From Bacteriovorax sp037444575 (GTDB lineage Bacteria > Bdellovibrionota > Bacteriovoracia > Bacteriovoracales > Bacteriovoracaceae): a DNA stretch of 64,000 nt. The DNA lies in NCBI GenBank assembly GCA_037444575.1, contig JBBIME010000016.1, positions 9,979-73,978 of the forward strand, given 5' to 3'. The translations under genes were made by a program, and so were the position numbers. Below are positions 35,675 to 45,717 of this stretch, piece by piece (the first letter of the stretch is position 1; each line of letters begins with the position of its first letter). A model generated the notes under the pieces. It did not search any database, had not been told where the DNA came from, and was given only the letters and a program-made list of their open reading frames with translations.

Positions 35675-36513
35675 TGACCGGATCAGCGGTCACTATTGAT
35701 AAAGTTATTACGTTCAAAAAATCTTTGCGCGAAGGTGATCCTTTCGTATTAATCGACTATTTGGAAAAATATTCAAAACTTTCAAAGAGTACCTTAAAAA
35801 AAGTTTTAAATAATGGCGGAGTCTGGGTACGACTTTATAATGATTCAAAACTTGCTCGCGTGCGTAGAGCAACCTATGAGTTAAATAAAGATTCACTCGT
35901 TGAATTTTATTACGATCCAAAACTCACCAATATGAAAGTTCCAGAAGCAAAAGAGCTGACAACTTTCAGGGAATGGGGGCTTTGGTACAAGCCTGCAGGG
36001 CTTATGTCTCAAGGAAATGAATTCGGGGATCATTGCTCTATCATGCGCCAAGTGGAGAAAGCAAAAAAGAAAGCGTGGCTTATTCATCGTCTTGATCGCG
36101 AAGCAAGTGGACTTATACTTTTTGGATACACACCAAAGGCCGCAAGATTTTTATCGGATATTTTTCAAAATAGAAAGGTTCGAAAATTTTATAAGATTGA
36201 AGTCATTGGCGCTGTTAAAGATGATATTGGTGAAATTAATTTAAAGCTTGATGGAAAAGAAGCGAGAACTACTTATAAAGTCACTGAAAGAAATGAATAC
36301 ACGACACAACTTCTAGTAGAAATCCACACAGGAAGACTTCACCAGATAAGACGTCACTTTGATATGATAGGGCATCCTGTGATTGGAGACCCGAAATATG
36401 GAGTGGGAAATAAAAATGCAGAAGGTATGAGGCTCATGGCCTATCAATTGATCTTTGTTGACCCCTTCACAAAAAAAGAAATTAATTTTGAATTGAAAGA
36501 AGCGACTTTTTAA
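35674..36513 (+). CDS. RluA-family pseudouridine synthase
   Basis: The 279-residue protein starts at GTG overlapping the fabH stop. It has an N-terminal S4-like RNA-binding region (about 35-80) and a catalytic domain with the HRLDREASGL motif (Asp141 as nucleophile) and the late GRLHQIRRHF. It should convert uridine to pseudouridine in rRNA or tRNA. Its exact site cannot be set without phylogeny. Confidence 0.9.
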   Translation: MTGSAVTIDKVITFKKSLREGDPFVLIDYLEKYSKLSKSTLKKVLNNGGVWVRLYNDSKLARVRRATYELNKDSLVEFYYDPKLTNMKVPEAKELTTFREWGLWYKPAGLMSQGNEFGDHCSIMRQVEKAKKKAWLIHRLDREASGLILFGYTPKAARFLSDIFQNRKVRKFYKIEVIGAVKDDIGEINLKLDGKEARTTYKVTERNEYTTQLLVEIHTGRLHQIRRHFDMIGHPVIGDPKYGVGNKNAEGMRLMAYQLIFVDPFTKKEINFELKEATF

Positions 36514-36535
36514 AACGTTTACAAAAGGAAATCTC

Positions 36536-37339
36536 TTGGAAAATAAACATAAATCTCATACCGAATTTGATGATATCAATGCAAAGGGATCTTCTAAAAA
36601 AGGATTGAGTGCACTTATTGAAAACGTCTTTCGCAAATTTCAAACGATTGGATTTTTATTTTTCTTAGTTCCAGTAATATTAGTTTGTGTCTTTTGCTTA
36701 GCGGTCTCACTTACTCCTGGAGTAATGATGATCGAATGGCTCTCACCACAAGTGGCCAGCTATTCTTTAATTTTTAAATCTTTTTGTTATGCCCTTGCTT
36801 TATCATTTGGATTTGTCGCTTTCATCATTACACTTATTTTCATTGTTCCAGTGATGAATTTTCCTATTCTTCCCTTTGTTAAGCCATATAGAGGAGCATG
36901 GTTTTCTATTGAATCCATCCCTTGGTATTATCACAATGCTTTGACATACCTGGTTCGTTATACAATTTTAGATTTGATCACACCTTCGCCTCTTAATGTT
37001 CTCTTTTTTAAAATGATGGGCATGAAAGTTGGGAAGGGAGTTATGATTAATACTTCTAATGTTTCCGATCCGTGTTTAATCGTACTTGAAGATTATGTAA
37101 CGATTGGTGGATCAGTTTTCATGATGGCCCATTACGGGATGAAGGGATTTCTCATTATTGATAAACTCCATGTTAAAAAAGGAGCTATGGTCGGTCTAGC
37201 TGCTAAGCTTTTAGGTGGAGTGACCATCGGAGAAAAAGCCGTTGTTGGTCCCAATGCAACTGTCCTTCCTAAGACAATCATCAAGCCCGGTGAAAAATTT
37301 GGAGTGCCAGCTAATACTGCGGTACCTACTGCGACTTAA
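36536..37339 (+). CDS. Membrane-associated hexapeptide-repeat acyltransferase
   Basis: The 267-residue protein starts at TTG behind AAAAGGAAA. It has two or three membrane segments (about 37-60 and 75-105). The C-terminal left-handed beta-helix has hexapeptide repeats (about 160-262), including VGKGVMINTS and GVTIGEKAVVGPNATVL. The transferases of this group O-acetylate or acylate sugars or peptides. The membrane part is unusual for the family. The stop overlaps the convergent epimerase gene by 14 bases. Confidence 0.75.
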   Translation: MENKHKSHTEFDDINAKGSSKKGLSALIENVFRKFQTIGFLFFLVPVILVCVFCLAVSLTPGVMMIEWLSPQVASYSLIFKSFCYALALSFGFVAFIITLIFIVPVMNFPILPFVKPYRGAWFSIESIPWYYHNALTYLVRYTILDLITPSPLNVLFFKMMGMKVGKGVMINTSNVSDPCLIVLEDYVTIGGSVFMMAHYGMKGFLIIDKLHVKKGAMVGLAAKLLGGVTIGEKAVVGPNATVLPKTIIKPGEKFGVPANTAVPTAT

Positions 37340-38285
37340 ATCGAACCTGGGCCAGATTGATATCTGCTTTCTTTTCAAAAGTGGCATTCATGGCCTCATC
37401 GATTGTCTTGTATTTAAATTGAAATCCCATTTCAGGTAGGCGCTTAGAGACTACTGATTGTGAGTCGAGAATGATTGACGCCATTTCTCCAAATTGCAGT
37501 TTTAGCACAAAACGAGGAACTGGAATGAGTGTCGGTCTATGAAGAGCGTGCCCTAATGCTTTTGTAAAATCAAAATTGCTGACAGGAGTAGGTGCGACTC
37601 CATTGTAAATGCCATTAAATTTTTCATCGATAACAGCAGAGACATAAAGACTAACGAGATCATTAAGATGAATCCAGCTCATCATTTGATTGCCATTTCC
37701 AATTGGTCCTCCGATTCCGGCCTTAAAAGGAGGAAGCATTTTTTTTAAAGCGCCATCACTTTTTTCAAGAACAACTCCGGTGCGAATATAAACTTTTCGT
37801 TTCGTTTTTGACAGAGTGCCGCTGGCATCTTCCCACATTTTGCAAAGCTCTGGCAGAAAGCCACTTCCTAAAGGAGATTCTTCATTCAAGACAGTGTTTT
37901 TGTTAACAGGGTAAATTCCAACGGCCGATGCTTGGATGAAAAATTCAAGGGGAGTTGTTAAATTTTTTTCAATGAGCGCGACTAAGTTTTTTGTAGCATC
38001 TATGCGCGATTGTTTTAATTCTTTTTTTTGATTATCTGACCATCGTTTTGCGCCAATGTTTTCTCCCATTAAATTAATGACGCCACTTACTCCAAGAATA
38101 GCTTCAAGAGGAGGAAATTCGAGATTGTTTTTCCATTCGAATGCATTGACATTTGGCCGGGGAAAAGTTGTTTTGGCCCGGGTTTTATCTCGAGTGAGTA
38201 TGTTAATTTCAAATCCCAATTCAAGCAGTTTTTTTGTTAAAGTTCTTCCGACAAAACCTGTTGCACCAGTGATTAGAATTTTCAT
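37326..38285 (-). CDS. TIGR01777-type NAD-dependent epimerase (YfcH-like)
   Basis: The 319-residue protein starts MKILITGATGFVGRTL, the Rossmann dinucleotide site, and has the conserved NLMGENIGAKRWSDNQK and ASAVGIYP segments. The family is widespread but its physiological role is not known. It is 12 bases after the glutathione peroxidase gene on the same strand. Confidence 0.9.
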   Translation of the reverse strand: MKILITGATGFVGRTLTKKLLELGFEINILTRDKTRAKTTFPRPNVNAFEWKNNLEFPPLEAILGVSGVINLMGENIGAKRWSDNQKKELKQSRIDATKNLVALIEKNLTTPLEFFIQASAVGIYPVNKNTVLNEESPLGSGFLPELCKMWEDASGTLSKTKRKVYIRTGVVLEKSDGALKKMLPPFKAGIGGPIGNGNQMMSWIHLNDLVSLYVSAVIDEKFNGIYNGVAPTPVSNFDFTKALGHALHRPTLIPVPRFVLKLQFGEMASIILDSQSVVSKRLPEMGFQFKYKTIDEAMNATFEKKADINLAQVRFKSQ

Positions 38286-38297
38286 GAAACACTCCTT

Positions 38298-38780
38298 TTA
38301 TATAATTTTTTGAATGTCCTTTAAAATATCTTTTGGTTTATCATTAGGAGCATAGCGAGCTTGCGGAATGCCATTTTTATCGATCAAAAATTTTGTAAAA
38401 TTCCACTTAACTGCCTTTGATCCTAAAATCCCAGGAAGAGATTCCTTAAGAAAAGTGAAAAGGGGATCAGTGTTTGGTCCGTTAACATCGACTTTGGAAA
38501 AAAGAGGGAAGCTTACGTTGTAATTGAGATTGCAGAAGCTTTTTATTTCTTCTTCATCGCCTGGTTCTTGTGCTCCAAATTGATTGCAAGGAAATCCAAG
38601 AACGATCAATCCTTTGTCTTTATATTCGCGATACAATTCTTCAAGTTCTTTATATTGAGGAGTAAAACCGCACTTAGATGCAACATTTACTACAAGTAAT
38701 GTTTTTCCCATGAATTCTGTTAATGGAATGCTTTTTCCATCGATATTAGTAGCTTTGAAGTCATAGATTGTTTTCTCCAT
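38298..38780 (-). CDS. Glutathione peroxidase-like thiol peroxidase
   Basis: I use the ATG at 38780, preceded by AAAGGGAGATAAAA, giving 160 residues; the frame runs 52 codons further upstream without a good start. Catalytic Cys37 lies in ASKCGFT, with the Gln of FPCNQFG and Trp of VKWNFTKF completing the triad. It reduces peroxides, in bacteria usually with thioredoxin. It is divergent from the ABC exporter ATPase. Confidence 0.92.
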   Translation of the reverse strand: MEKTIYDFKATNIDGKSIPLTEFMGKTLLVVNVASKCGFTPQYKELEELYREYKDKGLIVLGFPCNQFGAQEPGDEEEIKSFCNLNYNVSFPLFSKVDVNGPNTDPLFTFLKESLPGILGSKAVKWNFTKFLIDKNGIPQARYAPNDKPKDILKDIQKII

Positions 38781-38876
38781 TTTTATCTCCCTTTTTCCTT
38801 TGAAAAATAGTAGGCCAATAATATGATAGAGCATAGATAAAATTAATTTCTTAAATTGATAGGAAAAGGATTTGTT

Positions 38877-39590
38877 ATGTATGCAATAGAGGTTCATGGC
38901 GTAAAAAAATCTTACGGCCCGGAATTTTCTCTCCATGATGTGAATTTAAATGTAGAGAACGGAAAAATTTTTGCTCTTTTAGGACCCAATGGAGCGGGAA
39001 AGACGACGTTGGTTAAACTAATGCTAAGTTTAATGCATGCTGATTTGGGCGAGATCAAAATTAATGGCATCTCATCCACATTGCCAATGTCAAGAAATGG
39101 GGTGGCCTTTATTCCTGAGAAATTTAGTTTCTTTCCGTATTATACAGTGCGTGGAGTTTTAGAGTTCTTTGGAACGATGAAGGGTTTAAAAAGGGATATC
39201 TTAAAATCGCAAATTGATTATGCCCTCTCTGAACTCAATATTACAGATCTACAAAACAGAAAGCTTCAATCCCTTTCAAAAGGACAAGTTCAAAGAACAG
39301 GACTTGCGAGTCTCTTAATCGGAGAGAATCAACTTCTCATTTTGGACGAGCCTTTTTCCGGACTTGATCCGATTGGAATGAGAGATTTGAAAGATATTTT
39401 GAAGAAACAAAAAGCACTTGGAAAAACCATCTTTTTAAACTCACATATTCTCTCTGAGATGGAGCAAATTTGTGACGAGGTGGCCATTTTAAATAAAGGT
39501 GAAATTCTCTTTAGTGGAAGTGTTCAAAGTATTTTGGAGAAAGGACAAAACCTTGAAGATTTTTTCTATGAATTGGTAAGTAGCAAGTAA
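38877..39590 (+). CDS. ABC exporter ATP-binding protein
   Basis: I use the ATG at 38877, with AAAAGGA upstream (237 residues). Walker A is GPNGAGKT, the signature is LSKGQVQR, and Walker B is LLILDEPFSG. It matches CcmA/NatA-type ATPases that pair with multi-pass permeases. The permease gene follows nine bases later. Confidence 0.9.
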   Translation: MYAIEVHGVKKSYGPEFSLHDVNLNVENGKIFALLGPNGAGKTTLVKLMLSLMHADLGEIKINGISSTLPMSRNGVAFIPEKFSFFPYYTVRGVLEFFGTMKGLKRDILKSQIDYALSELNITDLQNRKLQSLSKGQVQRTGLASLLIGENQLLILDEPFSGLDPIGMRDLKDILKKQKALGKTIFLNSHILSEMEQICDEVAILNKGEILFSGSVQSILEKGQNLEDFFYELVSSK

Positions 39591-39599
39591 GGAAAGATT

Positions 39600-40424
39600 A
39601 TGCAAAATCAATTTAGTGCTCAGTGGAAAGCAATGATTAAAGATACAATTTTAAAAGAGATGAGAAGTAAGACTCTCTTCTTTATTTTTATTGCAACGAC
39701 ATTGATGATTTTTTTAGGACACTCTCTTTTAAAGATGTTTATCAATAATAATGATGCAGCTACAAATATTATCATCAACGCTGAAAGTAGCTTAAGTTAT
39801 ATGTTTAGGGCAATTAATCTTTGGAGTGTGATCATTGCTGGAATTTTTGGAATTAGTGCTGTTCGTTCTGATTTCAGAGAAAAAATTATTTATCAATACC
39901 TCACTTTCCCAATTTCAAGAACGCAGTATATGTTTAGCCGAATTTTTGGAGCGTGGATCTTAGTGTATGGTTACTACTTGTACTCCTATTTTTTATCTGC
40001 CATTTTATTTTCGGTGGCCACTCATTCTCTTGCTCTTACCTGGAGTCACTTCGCTAGTATGCTATTGATGGGATTATATGTTTTTCTTGTGATTTTTATT
40101 TCTTTTCTCTATTCTCTTTTTGCCGGGAAAATTGGCTCTTTTTTATTACTTTTTGTAACAGTATTCACTATTTCAATTTCGAGTGAGAGTTTGAGATATC
40201 TATCCTATTCAGAATACTTTAAAGGAATGGGAATTTTTAGACTGATTGGACTCGTTGTTTATTCTTGTCTACCAAGAATTAATTATATCGCCGAGATCTC
40301 CAATGCCATTATGTTTAAAGAAGAAATCAAATTAAACATTGGCCTTGAATCACTTCATCTTATAGTGACATCAGCGATTCTTATTTTTATTGCTGATAGA
40401 ATTATAAAGAAAAGAAATTTTTAA
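39600..40424 (+). CDS. ABC exporter permease
   Basis: The 274-residue protein has about six membrane helices and the layout of the ABC-2 type (NatB-like) permeases. It is cotranscribed with the ATPase. Its stop overlaps the carbamoyltransferase start by one base (TAATG). The exported substrate is unknown. Confidence 0.8.
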   Translation: MQNQFSAQWKAMIKDTILKEMRSKTLFFIFIATTLMIFLGHSLLKMFINNNDAATNIIINAESSLSYMFRAINLWSVIIAGIFGISAVRSDFREKIIYQYLTFPISRTQYMFSRIFGAWILVYGYYLYSYFLSAILFSVATHSLALTWSHFASMLLMGLYVFLVIFISFLYSLFAGKIGSFLLLFVTVFTISISSESLRYLSYSEYFKGMGIFRLIGLVVYSCLPRINYIAEISNAIMFKEEIKLNIGLESLHLIVTSAILIFIADRIIKKRNF

Positions 40425-42190
40425 TGTATATCCTCGGGTTGTCATGTTTTTATCACGATAGCGCAGCAGTGTTGCTTAAAGATGGTTTAATAGTTGCGGC
40501 CGCAGAGGAAGAGCGTTTTACCAGAAAAAAACATGATCAATCATTTCCTTTGCAATCAATCGAGTTCTGTTTAAAAGAAGCAAACATTACTCTTTCTGAA
40601 GTCGATTCCATTGTCTTTTATGAAAAACCTTTTTTAAAGTTTGAACGCATTCTTGAAACATATTTTGCGAGAGCTCCATTTGGCATCAAAACATTTCTTA
40701 AGGCGATGCCCATTTGGATTAAAGAAAAAATTTATTTAAAAAAAGTAATTCGAGATTCATTAAAAAAATTTTCTAAAAATGTCCCACCTCTATATTTTAG
40801 TGAACATCACCTCTCGCATGCCGCTTCAGCTTTCTTTGCTTCTCCTTATGAAGAAGCTGCCGTTCTCTGTATTGACGGCGTAGGGGAATGGGCGACTACT
40901 AGTGGCTGGCATGGAAAAAAAAACAATCTACAGCCTCTTTTTGAAATTCATTTTCCCCATTCGCTAGGTCTTTTTTATTCGGCCTTTACTGGCTATTTAG
41001 GATTTAAAGTTAATTCAGGCGAGTACAAAATGATGGGGCTAGCTCCTTATGGCAAGCCTTTATTTGTCGATCTTATTCTCAAAGAACTTATTCACTTAAA
41101 TATTGATGGAAGTTTTCAACTCAATCTCGATTATTTCGATTTCACTAAAGAGAAGGAGATGATTACAACGAAATTCGTTCAGCTCTTCGGACGTCCACCT
41201 AGAAGAGATGAAAATGAAATGGATCAATTTCATAAAGATCTAGCGGCTTCTGTCCAAGTTGTAACAGAGATGGCCGTAATGAATTTAGCTCAAAAAGTGA
41301 AAGAATTAACAAAGTCAGAGTCATTAACAATGGCCGGGGGAGTGGCCTTAAATTGTGTGGCCAATGGAAAACTAAGAGAGAGTGGTCTTTTTAAAAATAT
41401 CTGGATTCAACCAGCTTCCGGTGACTCTGGCGGGGCCCTTGGAGCGGCACTTGCGTATTATTATCTAGAAAATAAGTCATCAAGAATTCTTAATTCAGAT
41501 CTGATGTCGGGATCTCTTTTAGGTCCAACATATAAGAGCGAGCATATTAAATTATTTTTAAATCACCTCGGTGTTAAATTTCATGAATTCGAACAAGAAG
41601 ATGAACTCAATTTAAAAATCGCCGATGAGATTATGAAAGGAAGTGTCATTGGTCTTTTTCAAGGTAGGATGGAGTTTGGTCCACGAGCTTTAGGTTCAAG
41701 ATCAATCATTGGAGATCCGCGCATACCAAACATGCAATCGATAATGAATTTAAAAATTAAAAAGCGCGAATCATTCAGACCTTTTGCTCCGGCCGTTTTA
41801 AAAGAAGAAGTAGCAAATTACTTTTTCTGGGATAAAGAAGTAGCATCACCTTACATGCTTTTTACAACACAGGTAAAAGATAAAAGCATTTTTCCAGCAA
41901 TTACACATGTCGATGGTTCAGCTAGAATTCAAATTGTTGATGAAAAAATTCATTCCAAATTTTATCGTCTACTAAAAACGTTTTATATAAAATCTGGCTC
42001 ACCAGTGATTATTAATACTTCCTTTAATGTTAGAGGAGAACCTATTGTTGCCCGTCCCAGCGAGGCCCTAAATTGTTTTATGACAACCGATATGGATGTT
42101 TTGATCATGGAAAATATTATGCTTAAAAAATCTGAGCAGTCAGAGGGCATCATTAATCGTGACTGGAAGAGTGCCTATGACAGAGATTAA
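40424..42190 (+). CDS. NodU/CmcH-family carbamoyltransferase
   Basis: The 588-residue protein starts MYILGLSCFYHDSAAVLLK and has EHHLSHAASAFF (catalytic His) and GGVALNCVANG, all typical of NodU/CmcH/TobZ carbamoyltransferases, which transfer carbamoyl from carbamoyl phosphate to a hydroxyl via an adenylate. Both the N-terminal Kae1-like domain and the C-terminal domain are full length. It is followed by an SxtJ-like membrane gene with a 14-base overlap, as often seen with this family. Confidence 0.9.
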   Translation: MYILGLSCFYHDSAAVLLKDGLIVAAAEEERFTRKKHDQSFPLQSIEFCLKEANITLSEVDSIVFYEKPFLKFERILETYFARAPFGIKTFLKAMPIWIKEKIYLKKVIRDSLKKFSKNVPPLYFSEHHLSHAASAFFASPYEEAAVLCIDGVGEWATTSGWHGKKNNLQPLFEIHFPHSLGLFYSAFTGYLGFKVNSGEYKMMGLAPYGKPLFVDLILKELIHLNIDGSFQLNLDYFDFTKEKEMITTKFVQLFGRPPRRDENEMDQFHKDLAASVQVVTEMAVMNLAQKVKELTKSESLTMAGGVALNCVANGKLRESGLFKNIWIQPASGDSGGALGAALAYYYLENKSSRILNSDLMSGSLLGPTYKSEHIKLFLNHLGVKFHEFEQEDELNLKIADEIMKGSVIGLFQGRMEFGPRALGSRSIIGDPRIPNMQSIMNLKIKKRESFRPFAPAVLKEEVANYFFWDKEVASPYMLFTTQVKDKSIFPAITHVDGSARIQIVDEKIHSKFYRLLKTFYIKSGSPVIINTSFNVRGEPIVARPSEALNCFMTTDMDVLIMENIMLKKSEQSEGIINRDWKSAYDRD

Positions 42191-42554
42191 AAATAACCGT
42201 CAATTCGGACTTATTATGACAGCTGGATTTTCAGCTCTAGGTGTTGTCATTCCAATCATAAAACATAGACAAATACATTGGAGCTTATTAGGAATTGCAA
42301 TTCTTTTTTTACTTTTGGCAGTCGTTGCTCCTCTTGCTTTATCAAAACCTCGTTTAATATGGCTAAGGTTGGGAGAGAAATTAGGATTTATTAATTCCAG
42401 AATTCTTTTTTCTTTTATCTATCTAACTTTATTTTCTTTCATTCATTTTATTTTTTTCATAACCAAACGAGATAAGCTCAAACGTCGTTGGAAACAATAT
42501 TCAAGTACCTATTTTGAGAAATCTGACATTTCATCTTTTAAAAATCCATTCTAA
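42177..42554 (+). CDS. SxtJ-like membrane protein
   Basis: The 125-residue protein has three or four hydrophobic segments and a basic C-terminus with RWKQYSSTYF. It matches the SxtJ family, small membrane proteins found beside NodU-type carbamoyltransferases. The ATG at 42177 overlaps the upstream gene by 14 bases. Function is not known; a partner role for the carbamoyltransferase is inferred. Confidence 0.75.
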   Translation: MTEIKNNRQFGLIMTAGFSALGVVIPIIKHRQIHWSLLGIAILFLLLAVVAPLALSKPRLIWLRLGEKLGFINSRILFSFIYLTLFSFIHFIFFITKRDKLKRRWKQYSSTYFEKSDISSFKNPF

Positions 42555-42675
42555 AAATTATGTTAGTCATAACTTTTTTCTAATCTTGTTTAAAAGGGAT
42601 TTATTAAGAAAATAACAATGGCCAAAGAGAGGGCCAAGGCGAAAAATTATTCTAGCAGAATAGGAGATAATCCCT

Positions 42676-44451
42676 ATGCGGTTTAGAAAAAGAATGACCC
42701 TTATTTCGGTATCAATTTCGATCTGCCTGGGGATCTTAATCATTATTCTCTTTTATTATTTTGCACATATAGAAATCAAAAATAGAACAATCGATACCTT
42801 TCAAATGCAAAGCCTACTCATTGATCGAGAATTAGAGCGTCTTTTCTTTGAACGTGTAAGTGATATAGAACTTCTCGGAAAAAAAATTGAACTTAGAACA
42901 AAAGCACGAGAACCCATAAGTTTTATTCATGAAGATATCCTTCAAACAAAGAATTCCTATAAAATGTATGATGATGTTTATCTTCTTTCGCCAGGAAAAA
43001 TAATAGTAGCTGGCACCAAAAATATAATTAATGCCCAAAAAGTTCCATCTGTGTTAATTGCTAAAAGTGAAAGTGTTCCTCTTACTATTTTTGGCTATTC
43101 CAGTGAAGGAAATGCTATTTCCTTCGTAAAAACACTTCGCGATACTCAAAATAAAATGATAGGAACTTTGATTGCAAATGTACCGATTTCCTATATTCAC
43201 GATTTACTTAATCAATTTTCTAACAGTCGATACAATTATCTTGAACATATTGAACTTAAAACAGGAAATGGTCAGGTAATCTACTCACAAAATAAAAAAG
43301 AGCCTTATCGCTTCTTTGGTCCACCTGAATACGAATCGATAGATTTAACGAAAGCTGGATTTCATGATAATGAAGAACAGATGTGGGTGACGACCCATTC
43401 ATTAGAAACGGGCATCGGAAATATTGATCAGAAATGGATTTTAATCGTTCGGGCGCACAAGGATGAGGTCTATCAGGAAGCGAGAACTCAAGCGATTATT
43501 CTTTTTATTGGCATATCTATTGTTATCATTTTATTTTCCATATTTTCATATCAGCTATTTGGATTTATTGCTCGTCCAATAGAGAAGGCCTCCAAAGCTG
43601 TTCTTGAAGCAGGTGAGGGACATTTTGAATCTATAAATGCCTTAAAAATTACCAACGATGAATTTGGAGATCTTGTTCGAAGTCTTCAAACAATGAATCA
43701 CAGGATTGTTGGTCTTCTAGATGATTTAAATAAATCCTTAAAAGAGACCAGGCATCAACTCGATTTAAGAAATGAATTTATTTCTATCGTTGCCCATGAG
43801 CTTAGAACTCCTTTAACTCCAGTTAGTTTTCAAATTCAATTTTTAAAACGACTGATGCAAAAAGAGAAATTTAAAGGGCATCAGTATGAGAAAGAGTTAA
43901 AAAATATTTATGAAATATCATTAAAGCAACTTAGAGAACTCAATGATCTTATAGATAGTCTTTTAGATTTTTCGCGAATTAGTTTAGGCCAATTTACTTA
44001 TAGTTTTCAATTAGACACTGATTTGGTTTTATTATTAAAGAAAAATATTGATCGCTATCGCGAATCATTTAAAGTTGAAATTGAAGAAAAATTACCAGAG
44101 TCCTTAAAAGGCCACTGGGATCCGACAAAAATTGAGATAGTTATTAATAATCTTCTTTCAAATGCGATTCACTATGGGGAGGGAAGGAAAATTGAAGTTG
44201 AAGCCTATCTTTATGATCCAAATACAGCGCGCTTTACAGTTAAAGACCACGGAATTGGTATCAGGCCTGAAGACTTAGAACGCATTTTTCTAAAATTTGA
44301 AAGAGGTGTCTCTTTTAAAAATTATGGAGGAATTGGCCTTGGCCTTTTTCTATCCCGTCGAATCGTAGAAGATCACCATGGAAAAATATGGGTGACAAGT
44401 GTTCCAGGAGTCGGAACTACTTTCTACGTAGAACTTCCCTTAAATCGTTAA
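42676..44451 (+). CDS. Membrane sensor histidine kinase
   Basis: The 591-residue protein has a membrane helix (about 9-30), an extracytoplasmic sensor (about 31-270), a second helix (about 272-296), HAMP (about 297-350), HisKA with HELRTP (His374), and HATPase with N-box NNLLSNAIHY and G-boxes HGIGI and GIGLGLFLS. No response regulator is adjacent, so the partner is unknown. AGGAGA precedes the ATG. Confidence 0.93.
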   Translation: MRFRKRMTLISVSISICLGILIIILFYYFAHIEIKNRTIDTFQMQSLLIDRELERLFFERVSDIELLGKKIELRTKAREPISFIHEDILQTKNSYKMYDDVYLLSPGKIIVAGTKNIINAQKVPSVLIAKSESVPLTIFGYSSEGNAISFVKTLRDTQNKMIGTLIANVPISYIHDLLNQFSNSRYNYLEHIELKTGNGQVIYSQNKKEPYRFFGPPEYESIDLTKAGFHDNEEQMWVTTHSLETGIGNIDQKWILIVRAHKDEVYQEARTQAIILFIGISIVIILFSIFSYQLFGFIARPIEKASKAVLEAGEGHFESINALKITNDEFGDLVRSLQTMNHRIVGLLDDLNKSLKETRHQLDLRNEFISIVAHELRTPLTPVSFQIQFLKRLMQKEKFKGHQYEKELKNIYEISLKQLRELNDLIDSLLDFSRISLGQFTYSFQLDTDLVLLLKKNIDRYRESFKVEIEEKLPESLKGHWDPTKIEIVINNLLSNAIHYGEGRKIEVEAYLYDPNTARFTVKDHGIGIRPEDLERIFLKFERGVSFKNYGGIGLGLFLSRRIVEDHHGKIWVTSVPGVGTTFYVELPLNR

Positions 44452-45705
44452 TTAAAACTTAATGGTCAATCCATCTTGAAGTGAATTCATGTAGGCCTTA
44501 ACTGCAGGAATAAGCCCTGCAAATGTTCCTGCGATGAAAATACCAAGAAGATATAGCCACTCACTATTTGAAAGAGGTTGAATATCTAAATAAACCGAGA
44601 AGTTTGACTCTAGCCATGGTCTTACGAAATAGAGAAGTCCATAAAGAGAGATAACCCCGATGATACATCCCATTAAAACAAGAAAGCTTGATTCATAAAT
44701 TAAAAGAGCAAAAACGTGGCGAGAACTTGCTCCTAGAGATCTTAAAATGGCCATTTCGCGGCGACGTTCATTAATAGAAGTGTAAAGAGAGATTAAGATG
44801 CTTAAAACTCCTACGAGTAAAACACATAAACTTACTAAAAAGAGAATTTGTTCTACATAGCCAATTGTTTGCCACATCTCTTGAAGAGAAAGGGCAGGAA
44901 TAATCGCCATGATTGGTTCTTTTTCATACTGATCAATATCTCTTCTCATTTTTAAAACAGCGATTCGAGATTTTAATTTCACCATGAAAGAGGTGAGCTG
45001 AGTGATTTTAATATTTTCTTTTTTAAAGCGGTCTGCACTTATTTTTGCTCCATCCGGAACTCCAGTTTCCCATCCGAAGTGCATAGCTTCCATCCCATAG
45101 AGGTCAATGTAAACTCCGGTGTCGATCGGCGTTTGAGTTGGGGCCATAATCCCTACAATGTGAAAAGGAGTATTGTCGTGAGAAAGAATAGCTTCACTTG
45201 ATATCCCATGGGATAAAACAATTGGATCGCCAACTTTAAGTTTAAACTTTTTAGCGACTTCGCTTCCCAATACAACGTCAAATGTATCCGTTGGAACAAC
45301 TCCATCCGAGAGTTCAACTTTTTTGTCTCCTCTAAACTGATAGTGCTTAAAAAAGTTTTCATCGGTTGCCACAACACGATAGCCTTTATAAGTGTCGCCA
45401 AGAGAAATGGGAATTGACCATTCAACTAAACGATTGCTTTTAATATCTTCATAAGTAGACCAGCGGATATTGTTAACTGCTCCGCCGATGTGAAATACGG
45501 TATAGAGTAGAAGTTGAAGAGGGCCGCCTTTAGCTCCAATAATTAAATCTGTCTTACTGATTGTATTTGTAAATCCTTCTCGCGCTCCATTTCTTATGCG
45601 CTCAATGCCCAGAAAGAGTGTGACAGATAGAGCAATAGAGAGAACACACAAAAGAGAAGTAAATTTTCTATTGCTGATTGATTTATATGTTAAAAAATTA
45701 ATCAT
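44452..45705 (-). CDS. FtsX/MacB-type ABC permease
   Basis: The 417-residue protein has an N-terminal membrane helix (about 17-35), a large periplasmic MacB-like domain (about 40-270), and three C-terminal helices with the FtsX domain (about 285-405). This is the LolC/E or MacB core type, which moves lipoproteins or other substrates to the outer membrane by mechanotransmission. It is 12 bases after its ATPase. The stop touches the convergent kinase stop. Confidence 0.88.
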   Translation of the reverse strand: MINFLTYKSISNRKFTSLLCVLSIALSVTLFLGIERIRNGAREGFTNTISKTDLIIGAKGGPLQLLLYTVFHIGGAVNNIRWSTYEDIKSNRLVEWSIPISLGDTYKGYRVVATDENFFKHYQFRGDKKVELSDGVVPTDTFDVVLGSEVAKKFKLKVGDPIVLSHGISSEAILSHDNTPFHIVGIMAPTQTPIDTGVYIDLYGMEAMHFGWETGVPDGAKISADRFKKENIKITQLTSFMVKLKSRIAVLKMRRDIDQYEKEPIMAIIPALSLQEMWQTIGYVEQILFLVSLCVLLVGVLSILISLYTSINERRREMAILRSLGASSRHVFALLIYESSFLVLMGCIIGVISLYGLLYFVRPWLESNFSVYLDIQPLSNSEWLYLLGIFIAGTFAGLIPAVKAYMNSLQDGLTIKF

Positions 45706-45717
45706 AAAATATTGCGC

